Assembly: GCA_041874725.1 (NCBI GenBank)
Contig: CP097466.1
Span: 6,200,001 to 6,264,000, forward strand
Direction of reading: 5' to 3'
Source of the DNA: Duganella sp. BuS-21
GTDB lineage: Bacteria; Pseudomonadota; Gammaproteobacteria; Burkholderiales; Burkholderiaceae_D
Length of the DNA stretch: 64,000 nucleotides
Shown here: piece by piece, positions 57,750 through 64,000 of the stretch
Numbering within the stretch: position 1 is the stretch's first letter
Layout: each line of letters opens with the position of its first letter
Translations under genes and position numbers: made by a program
The notes under the pieces: generated by a model
Databases searched by the model: none
Told to the model about the DNA's origin: nothing
What the model saw: only the letters and a program-made list of their open reading frames with translations

Positions 57750-59531
57750 ATGACCAGAATTGGCTGTCTCGCCGCTTTCACCTTGATGCTGTCGGCCGCC
57801 CACGCCGCCGACAAACCGGCCGACGTGGTGTACCGCAACGGCTACGTCTACACCGTGGATGCGAAGGACAGCGTGCAGCAGGCGCTGGCCGTGCGCGGCG
57901 GGCGCATCGTCTATGTCGGCGACGACGCCGGCGCCAAGGCGCACACCGGCCGCAGGACGGAAGTGATCGACCTGCAGCGCCGCATGCTGATGCCCGGCCT
58001 GGTCGACGGCCATATGCACCCGCAATCGGGCGGCAGCCGCCTGCTCAATTGCAGCCTGAATTACGAATCGCTGACGGTGGCGCAGTTCCAGTCGCGCATC
58101 CAGGCCTGCCTCGACCACGACAAGAAGCCCGGCGCCGAGCGCTGGCTGGTGGTAGTCAACTGGTTCCAGCAAGGGATGCAGCCGGACGGCGTGGAAACTA
58201 CCGCCGCCATGCTCGATGCGCTGAAGACCACGCGACCCATCATCGTGCGTTCCTCCTTCGGCCACTCGGCCCTGCTGAATTCCAAAGGCATCCAGCTGGC
58301 CAAGATCGAGCGCGACACCGCCGACCCGGCCGGCGGCAAGATCACCCGCGACGACAAGGGCAACGCCACCGGCCTGCTGGAAGACGCCGCCCAGGACCTG
58401 GCCATGAACCTGCTGCCGCCGCTGACAGTGGCCGAGAACCTGGCCGCATCGAAGGCGGCACTGGCGGCCATGCGCCAGCAAGGCATCACCACCTTCCTCG
58501 ACGCCTACACCGATCCCGAGACCATGACCGCGTTCACCGACCTGCAAAAGCAGGGCAAGCTGACGGCGCGCGCGCACTTCGCGGTGCTGATCGATCTGGA
58601 TAAAGGCGCGACGCCGCACAGCGCGGTGGCGGAACTAGTCAAGCAGCAGAAGCAGTTCGACCAGGGACCGACCAAAGTGGCGCCGTCGATGCAGGTGCGC
58701 CACGCCAAGCTGTTCATGGACGGCGTGATCTCCGCGCCCGCCTTCACCGGTGCCATGCTGGAACCCTACCTGGCCAACAAGGGCACGTCGGAGAAACCGG
58801 ACTGGCAGCCCGGCCCGCACAACGGCCCGGCAAGCTATTTCTCGGCGGAGGCGCTGCGCACCACGTTGAAGCAACTGGCGCGCGCACGTATCGATCCGCA
58901 CATCCACGTCGACGGCGACCGCGCCGTGCGCGAGACGCTGGACGCGATCGAAGACCTGCGCGCCACGCCGGAAGGCCAGCGCGTGCGCCCCGCGCTGGCG
59001 CACGACGAAATCGTCGCACCGGCCGACTATGCGCGCTTCGCCAAGCTCGATGTGACGCCGGTGCTGTCCTTCCAGTGGGCCAAGCCGGCGCCTGACACGG
59101 TGGGCGCGCTGAAGGACTTCATGGGGCCGCAGCGCTACGCCATCGTCGAACCGCAGGCGCTGCTGCTCAACGCCGGCGCGCGCATCGCCTATGGCAGCGA
59201 TTGGCCGGTCGATCCGCTGGATGAATGGTTCGCGCTGAAAGTCGGCGTCACCCGCACCGCCGCGCCGGATGCCGGCAAGGACTACGCCGGCACGCTGACC
59301 GCACAACCGGGCCTGCCGCGCGCCGCAGCGCTGCGCGCGATCACGCTCAATGCCGCCTACACGCTGCGCCAGGAAATGCAGACCGGTTCGCTGGAAGTGG
59401 GCAAGCTGGCGGACCTGATTGTCCTCGACCGCAACTTCTTCACCATCCCGGCCGAGGACATCGCCAACATCAAGGTGCTGCAGACGGTGGTGGGCGGCAA
59501 AGTGGTCTATGAGTCCAAGGGCATACGGTAA
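57750..59531 (+). CDS. Exported amidohydrolase, YtcJ-like
   Basis: A 593-residue protein with a signal peptide (IGCLAAFTLMLSAAHA) and the amidohydrolase-3 fold. DGHMHPQSGG carries the first metal His pair, AHDEI and YGSDWPVDPLDEW are the later metal motifs, and a C-terminal beta domain ends SLEVGKLADLIVLDRNFF. GAGAGGA precedes the ATG. It hydrolyses an amide or cyclic amide; the substrate is unknown. Confidence 0.88.
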   Translation: MTRIGCLAAFTLMLSAAHAADKPADVVYRNGYVYTVDAKDSVQQALAVRGGRIVYVGDDAGAKAHTGRRTEVIDLQRRMLMPGLVDGHMHPQSGGSRLLNCSLNYESLTVAQFQSRIQACLDHDKKPGAERWLVVVNWFQQGMQPDGVETTAAMLDALKTTRPIIVRSSFGHSALLNSKGIQLAKIERDTADPAGGKITRDDKGNATGLLEDAAQDLAMNLLPPLTVAENLAASKAALAAMRQQGITTFLDAYTDPETMTAFTDLQKQGKLTARAHFAVLIDLDKGATPHSAVAELVKQQKQFDQGPTKVAPSMQVRHAKLFMDGVISAPAFTGAMLEPYLANKGTSEKPDWQPGPHNGPASYFSAEALRTTLKQLARARIDPHIHVDGDRAVRETLDAIEDLRATPEGQRVRPALAHDEIVAPADYARFAKLDVTPVLSFQWAKPAPDTVGALKDFMGPQRYAIVEPQALLLNAGARIAYGSDWPVDPLDEWFALKVGVTRTAAPDAGKDYAGTLTAQPGLPRAAALRAITLNAAYTLRQEMQTGSLEVGKLADLIVLDRNFFTIPAEDIANIKVLQTVVGGKVVYESKGIR

Positions 59532-59561
59532 GATAGCGGCCTTCGCATACAAAGACACGCC

Positions 59562-60071
59562 ATGACCTTCGCCATTTCCCTGTTGATCATCCTCGCCACG
59601 GCGGCGGCGGTCTACGCCATCATCAAGACCAATCCGAACCGGCCCAAGCCTTTGCCGCTGCCGACCGGCGTGGCGTATGAGCCCAAGCTGCCGGACAGCG
59701 CGCCAGCGCTGCACTGGACCGATGGTGCTCGCTTCATGGTCGAGGTGATCAACGAGTCGCGCTATCAGCCATCATTGAAGGCGCTGGCCGGCGAGCATGG
59801 CGATGCGGCCGCCGCCGCGCCGTATGTGGCGACGCTGCTGCCCGACGACCGCAACGCCTATGAGAACGAGGCGGTGGCGGTGTTCATCGAAGGCCGCATG
59901 GTGGGCTACCTGTCGCAGAAAGCGGCCATCAAGTTCCGCGAACTGCTACGCAAGAAGGAGGCCGCCGGCCAGCCGAGCACCTGCGACGCGCAAGTACGCG
60001 GCGGCGCGCTGTGGGAAGGCAAGCGCCTGTCGTATGTGGTGGTGCTGGACGTGGAACCGTTGGAGAAATGA
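59562..60071 (+). CDS. Membrane-anchored HIRAN-domain protein
   Basis: A 169-residue protein with one N-terminal transmembrane helix (FAISLLIILATAAAVYAII). A HIRAN-like domain (about 57-165) follows, with VEVINESRYQPSLKALAG, LPDDRNAYENEAVAVFIEGRMVGYLS and ALWEGKRLSYVVVLDV. HIRAN domains bind DNA ends in eukaryotes; bacterial stand-alone versions are uncharacterised. It overlaps the next gene by ATGA. Confidence 0.75.
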   Translation: MTFAISLLIILATAAAVYAIIKTNPNRPKPLPLPTGVAYEPKLPDSAPALHWTDGARFMVEVINESRYQPSLKALAGEHGDAAAAAPYVATLLPDDRNAYENEAVAVFIEGRMVGYLSQKAAIKFRELLRKKEAAGQPSTCDAQVRGGALWEGKRLSYVVVLDVEPLEK

Positions 60072-60451
60072 AGACGCTGGTCGCCACGCTGATCATCCTC
60101 GCCGGCGCAGCGTGCGCGGCGGAACCGGCGCTGGTCATCCACTACAACGAGCGCCCGCCGCATCACTACACGCAGCGCGGCGCTGCGGCCGGCGACGCCG
60201 TCGCCAAGGTGGAGCACGCGCTCACCGCGGCCGGCATCGCGCACACCTTCCGCAGCACGCCGGCCAAGCAGCAATTGGTGATATTGAAAGCGAATCAGGA
60301 ACCAGCCTGCATGATGAGCTGGAATGCCCTGCCGGGCCGCGAGCGCGGCGGCAAGCTGTCGGCGCCGGTCTACGAAGAGCGCCGCCTCTGGTGCACCAAG
60401 GCGGTGCCCGATGAGTTGATGCAGCGCCTGGACCAGGCGCTGCTCAAGTAA
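60068..60451 (+). CDS. Short periplasmic protein resembling one lobe of a family-3 solute-binding protein
   Basis: A 127-residue protein with a signal peptide (MKTLVATLIILAGAACA). The segments ALVIHYNERPPHHY, VEHALTAAGIAHTFRSTPAKQQL and PACMMSWNALPGRERGGKLS look like the first lobe of SBP_bac_3 proteins. A short C-terminal helix (DELMQRLDQALLK) then follows where the second lobe should begin. It is about half the usual length, so an internal deletion is likely. It is coupled to the HIRAN gene and abuts trmB convergently. Confidence 0.65.
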   Translation: MKTLVATLIILAGAACAAEPALVIHYNERPPHHYTQRGAAAGDAVAKVEHALTAAGIAHTFRSTPAKQQLVILKANQEPACMMSWNALPGRERGGKLSAPVYEERRLWCTKAVPDELMQRLDQALLK

Positions 60452-61171
60452 TTACTTCTTGGTGAAGACCAGATCCCACACGCCGTGGCCCAGCTTCAGG
60501 CCGCGGTTTTCAAACTTGGTCAGCGGACGATACGCCGGCTGCGGCGCATAGCCGGCTGCCGTGTTCTGCAAGCCCGGTTCCGCGCTCAACACTTCCAGCA
60601 TCTGCACCGCGTAGTCTTCCCAGTCGGTCGCCAGGTGGAGGTAACCGCCCACTGCCAGCTTCTGCACCAGATGCTTGACGAACGGCGACTGGATCAGGCG
60701 GCGCTTGTTATGACGCGCCTTGTGCCACGGGTCCGGGAAGTAGATATGCACGCCGTGCAGCGAACCGTCCGGGATCATATTGTTCAGCACTTCCACTGCA
60801 TCGTGCTGGATCGCCTTCAGGTTGCTCAGCCCCTGCTCGCCGATCAGCTTGAGCAGGCTGCCCACGCCCGGCGTATGCACTTCCACGCCGATGAAATCCT
60901 TCTCCGGCATCACGCCGGCGATGTGCGCGGTAGTGCCGCCCATGCCGAAGCCGATCTCCAGCACCACCGGCGCCTTGCGGCCGAAGGCCTGCTCGTAGTC
61001 GAGCGGCGCCTTGGCGTACTCGATCAGGAACTTCGGACCCAGTTCCTCCAGCGAACGCGCCTGCGCGGTCGACAGGCGACCGGCACGGGTGACGAAGCTG
61101 CGGATACGGTGTTCGGTCGGGTCGTACAGCATCGGCCGCGCTGGGCCGTCTTTAGGCGTATCGGAAGACAT
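60452..61171 (-). CDS. trmB: tRNA (guanine-N7-)-methyltransferase TrmB
   Basis: A 239-residue SAM-dependent enzyme forming m7G46 in tRNA. The SAM motif is [16 protein letters not shown], and the catalytic [17 protein letters not shown] with the later [19 protein letters not shown] is diagnostic. The start MSSDTPKDG at 61171 gives the usual length; earlier in-frame ATGs would extend into the GH1 promoter region. Confidence 0.96.
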   Translation of the reverse strand: MSSDTPKDGPARPMLYDPTEHRIRSFVTRAGRLSTAQARSLEELGPKFLIEYAKAPLDYEQAFGRKAPVVLEIGFGMGGTTAHIAGVMPEKDFIGVEVHTPGVGSLLKLIGEQGLSNLKAIQHDAVEVLNNMIPDGSLHGVHIYFPDPWHKARHNKRRLIQSPFVKHLVQKLAVGGYLHLATDWEDYAVQMLEVLSAEPGLQNTAAGYAPQPAYRPLTKFENRGLKLGHGVWDLVFTKK

Positions 61172-61281
61172 GGTGAAGATCGGGTTATTGATTTGAGGCG
61201 GCATTATATCAGGCTTGAGGGCCCCATTTTTCAAATCGATTGACACCCGGAGGGAGTTCAGGTCTAATCGTCGCTGAGGCG

Positions 61282-61295
61282 TGAAATCGTTTTCA
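61282..61295. promoter_or_regulatory. LacI-type operator upstream of the GH1 gene
   Basis: TGAAATCGTTTTCA is a CG-centred palindrome with one mismatched pair, 56 bases before the GH1 start. It resembles LacI-family operators but differs in flank from the AAACGTTT sites of the uronate locus, so a different LacI protein is likely. Confidence 0.6.
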
Positions 61296-61350
61296 AACGT
61301 AGCTCTGTCCTCCATCCGCACCCGTTAATTCCTGACAAAACGATAAAAAT

Positions 61351-62691
61351 ATGACCGATTTCACGCAATTCCCGACTTCTTTTACCTGGGGCGTCGCCAC
61401 CAGCGCATTTCAAATTGAAGGCGGCGCCACCGCCGACGGCAAAGGCCCATCGATCTGGGACACTTTCAGCCACACTCCCGGCAAAGTCATCGACGGCACC
61501 AATGGCGACGTCGCCTGCGACCACTACAATCGCTACCCGGAAGACGTGGCCATCATGGCCAGCCTGGGCGTGGACGCCTACCGCTTCTCGATGGCCTGGG
61601 CGCGCGTGCAGCCGCAGGGCAAGGGCGCATGGAACGAGGCCGGCTGGGACTTCTACGACCGCCTGCTGAAGGAACTGGACAGCAAGGGCATCGCCGCCCA
61701 CATCACCCTGTACCACTGGGACCTGCCGCAAGGCCTGCAGGACGACGGCGGCTGGATGAACCGTGCAACCGCCTACCACTTCGCCGACTACGCGGCGGAA
61801 GTGGCGCGCCGCTTCGGCAACCGGGTGAAAACGATTGCAACTCACAACGAGCCGTGGTGCACGGCCAACCTCGGCTACGGCAACGCGCAGTTCGCGCCCG
61901 GCGTCGCCGATCTGAAACAATCGGTCCAGGTATCGCACCACCTGGTGCTGTCGCACGGCCTGGCCATGAGCGCCATGCGCAAGGTCGGCAGCTCGGCCCA
62001 GTTGGGCATCGTGCTGAACCAGTGGACCGCCGATGCGGCCACCGACAGCGACGCCGACAAGGCCGCCGCCGCGTTCGAATACGCGCGCTCGGTCGAATGG
62101 TTTATGGACCCTATCTTCAAAGGTAAATATCCGGAGCTGGCCCTGAAGGTCCATGGCGACAACGCGCCGGACGTGCAGGACGGCGACCTGGCCATCGCCC
62201 ACCAGAAGATCGACTTCCTGGGCGTGAACTACTACTTCCGCGCCTTCTGCTCGACCGAAACGCCGCCGCGCCAGCCCGAATGCAAACTGGGCAAGACCGA
62301 CATGGGCTGGGAAATCTACCCGGACGGCCTGACCGAACTGCTGCTCAAGCTGCACGCCGACTATGAACTGCCGCCGATCTACATCACCGAAAACGGCATG
62401 GCCAATCCGGACACCATCGTCAACGGCGAGATCCCCGACGCAGCGCGCATCGACTTCGTCCAGCGCCACCTGAAGGCGCTCAACGACGCCCGCCTGCAAG
62501 GCGTCAACATCCAGGGCTACTTCCTGTGGAGCCTGCTGGACAACTTCGAATGGAACTCCGGCTACGCCAAGCGTTTCGGCATCGTCCACGTCGACTACGC
62601 GACCCAGAAGCGCACGCTCAAGCACAGCGCGCTGTGGTACCGTGACTACCTGGTTCAACAGCGTCCTCAGCAGAACGAGCACGCCGCCTGA
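61351..62691 (+). CDS. Glycoside hydrolase family 1 beta-glucosidase
   Basis: A 446-residue cytoplasmic enzyme with the complete GH1 barrel. The acid/base is Glu167 in THNEPWCTANLG and the nucleophile Glu347 in IYITENGMA. The N-terminal FTWGVATSAFQIEGG and C-terminal GYFLWSLLDNFEW also fit. No signal peptide. It hydrolyses cellobiose-like disaccharides brought in by a transporter, probably the MFS permease encoded next. Length is typical. Confidence 0.96.
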   Translation: MTDFTQFPTSFTWGVATSAFQIEGGATADGKGPSIWDTFSHTPGKVIDGTNGDVACDHYNRYPEDVAIMASLGVDAYRFSMAWARVQPQGKGAWNEAGWDFYDRLLKELDSKGIAAHITLYHWDLPQGLQDDGGWMNRATAYHFADYAAEVARRFGNRVKTIATHNEPWCTANLGYGNAQFAPGVADLKQSVQVSHHLVLSHGLAMSAMRKVGSSAQLGIVLNQWTADAATDSDADKAAAAFEYARSVEWFMDPIFKGKYPELALKVHGDNAPDVQDGDLAIAHQKIDFLGVNYYFRAFCSTETPPRQPECKLGKTDMGWEIYPDGLTELLLKLHADYELPPIYITENGMANPDTIVNGEIPDAARIDFVQRHLKALNDARLQGVNIQGYFLWSLLDNFEWNSGYAKRFGIVHVDYATQKRTLKHSALWYRDYLVQQRPQQNEHAA

Positions 62692-62710
62692 GCAAGGCAA
62701 CCGTAGTACC

Positions 62711-62734
62711 GCCGCCGGCCTTCGCGCCGGCGGC
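62711..62734 (+). other. Perfect hairpin between the GH1 and permease genes
   Basis: GCCGCCGGC and GCCGGCGGC form a 9-base stem with a 6-base loop (CTTCGC) but without a T-run. It may stabilise the GH1 message or reduce read-through. Confidence 0.5.
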
Positions 62735-62796
62735 ATCCGTTCAAGCCGGCCGCAGAGCTGGTGCGAGATTCGAATGAGAACAACGAGGACGACACC

Positions 62797-64000
62797 ATGA
62801 CCACCGCACAATCGGCCGTGCCGAAAGAACCGCAGGACCAGCCATCGCCGGGCGCCACGCCGCCATCCCTGTTGCGCGCCATGTTCGCGCGCGGCACGCC
62901 GATGCTGTGGGTGCCGAGCGGCTACTTCGCCATGGCGCTGACCTACATGATGCTCACCAGCGTGACCTCCATCATGTTCAAGAACCTCGGCATGGACAAC
63001 GGCCAGGCGGCGCAATACGCCAGCTACCTGATCCTGGCCTACACCATCAAGCCGCTGTTCGCGCCCTTCGTTGAAATGTACCGTACCAAGAAATTCTTCG
63101 TGCTGGCCGCGCAGCTGATCGTCGGCGCCGGTTTCGCCGGCGTGGCGCTGGCCATGTCGCTGCCGGATTACATGGTGATCATGGTGTTCCTGTTCGGCGT
63201 GCTGTCGCTGGTCGGCGCCACGCAGGACATCGCCTCGGACGGCGTCTACGTCACCGCGCTCGACACCAAGACCCAGTCGCTGTTCTGCGGCATCCAGAGC
63301 CTGAGCTGGAACATCGGCCCCATCGTCGCCTCGGGCGGCATGGTGTACCTGAGCGGCTGGCTGCACACGCACTACTTCAAGCACGACGCCGGCACCTTCG
63401 GCCCGGAATGGATAGACTCGTGGCGCATCATCTTCTTCATCGTGGCCGGCATCACCATCCTCACCGCGCTGTGGCATATGCGCGTGATGCCGGACGGCGC
63501 CAAGGCCGAGAACGCGCCGAAATCGGTGGCCGAAGCCTCGTTCATCCTGAAGGACTCCTTCCTCACCTTCTTCCAGAAGCGCGATGTCTGGCTGATGGTC
63601 GGCTTCGCCTTCGTGTTCCGCCTGAGTATCGGCCTGCTGGAAAAGATCGGTCCGTTCTTCATGGTCGATCCGGTCGCCAAGGGTGGCCTGGGCCTGTCGA
63701 ATGAAATGCTGGGGCTAATCTACGGCACCTACGGCCTGATCGCCGTGCTGCTGGGTTCTCTGCTGGGCGGGATATTCGTCGCGCGCCGTGGCCTGCAAAA
63801 GACCTTGTTCACGCTGTGCTGCGCGGTCAACATCCCCAACGTCACCTTCCTGCTGATGGGCATCTACCAGCCGGACAATCTACTGATCATCAGCGCCGGC
63901 GTGGCGGTCGAGAAGTTCTTCTTCGGCTTCGGTTCGGTGGGCTTCATGATCTACCTGATGCAGCAGCTGGCGCCGGGCAAATACACCACCACCCACTACG
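62797..64000 (+). CDS. AmpG-like MFS permease (3' end beyond window)
   Basis: The first 401 codons of a polytopic membrane protein. After a 30-residue polar N-terminus comes GTPMLWVPSGYFAMALTYMMLTSVTSIMFKNLG, then IKPLFAPFVEMYRTKKFFV and LVGATQDIASDGVYVTAL. That last segment is a hallmark of the AmpG/PAT branch of MFS carriers that import sugars or muropeptides. AGGA lies upstream of ATG. It follows the GH1 gene by about 105 bases and is the plausible importer of its beta-glucoside substrate. The gene runs off the right edge. Confidence 0.85.
   Translation, partial: MTTAQSAVPKEPQDQPSPGATPPSLLRAMFARGTPMLWVPSGYFAMALTYMMLTSVTSIMFKNLGMDNGQAAQYASYLILAYTIKPLFAPFVEMYRTKKFFVLAAQLIVGAGFAGVALAMSLPDYMVIMVFLFGVLSLVGATQDIASDGVYVTALDTKTQSLFCGIQSLSWNIGPIVASGGMVYLSGWLHTHYFKHDAGTFGPEWIDSWRIIFFIVAGITILTALWHMRVMPDGAKAENAPKSVAEASFILKDSFLTFFQKRDVWLMVGFAFVFRLSIGLLEKIGPFFMVDPVAKGGLGLSNEMLGLIYGTYGLIAVLLGSLLGGIFVARRGLQKTLFTLCCAVNIPNVTFLLMGIYQPDNLLIISAGVAVEKFFFGFGSVGFMIYLMQQLAPGKYTTTHY

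Noticed and set aside
61264..63477. 737-codon frame on the minus strand
   Set aside because: It covers both the GH1 and permease genes in antisense and has no recognisable domain.

Overview
The window is about 64 kb of GC-rich chromosome with no rRNA, tRNA, CRISPR array or complete insertion sequence that I could recognise. Gene content, protein style and the nadK-recN-hemH-grpE-dnaK-dnaJ cluster fit a betaproteobacterium of the Oxalobacteraceae (Duganella/Massilia-like). That placement is inferred from protein families; no marker gene was compared.

Layout. 1-4.8 kb: a NasT-like ANTAR regulator cut by the window edge, a four-gene operon (TauD-like dioxygenase, substrate-binding protein, ABC ATPase, permease) that probably scavenges organosulfonates, and half of an MpaB-like protein. 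4.8-13.8 kb: carbonic anhydrase and the heat-shock/DNA-repair cluster, with two sigma-32-type promoters and a LexA-type box. 13.8-21.4 kb: DUF3667 membrane protein, sorbosone-dehydrogenase-like enzyme, glyoxalase I, a polytopic membrane protein, a pcm-rhodanese-tolC operon and a TetR regulator. 21.5-24.4 kb: oxidoreductase/LysR pair and a broken HipA kinase gene. 24.4-27.8 kb: arsRCBH operon with an ArsR operator, followed by two tiny secreted Cys-rich proteins. 27.9-31.6 kb: a carbohydrate-binding-like protein, a GH97 enzyme and a decayed ABC-F ATPase. 31.7-39 kb: aldo-keto reductase, LysR regulators, an M14 peptidase-hydrolase-YkgJ run, a MITE-like element and a frameshifted two-gene toxin-antitoxin-like module. 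39-51.3 kb: a uronate/pectic-glycan locus (GH3, GH2 beta-glucuronidase, a tautomerase, an unassigned large secreted protein, LacI regulator, uronate dehydrogenase, GH105-DUF4861 fusion) ending in a dead TonB-dependent receptor. 51.4-64 kb: Rpn-family nuclease, uppP, recQ, AraC regulator, EamA permease, short FKBP, amidohydrolase, HIRAN protein, trmB, GH1 glucosidase and the start of an AmpG-like permease.

How it works together. Two palindromes sharing the core AAACGTTT lie in front of the two divergent arms of the uronate locus and flank the lacI gene, so one LacI-type repressor probably controls release of uronic acids by secreted hydrolases and their oxidation in the cytoplasm. A related palindrome precedes the GH1 gene.

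Two themes recur. First, a short hairpin repeat occurs four times. One copy lies inside a longer inverted-repeat element, and two copies have become the C-terminal codons of neighbouring genes (the ABC ATPase and the AraC regulator). Second, many genes show internal deletions or frameshifts: the TonB receptor, ABC-F, HipA, the ART-like toxin, and probably the MpaB-like, FKBP, YkgJ-like and single-lobe binding-protein genes.
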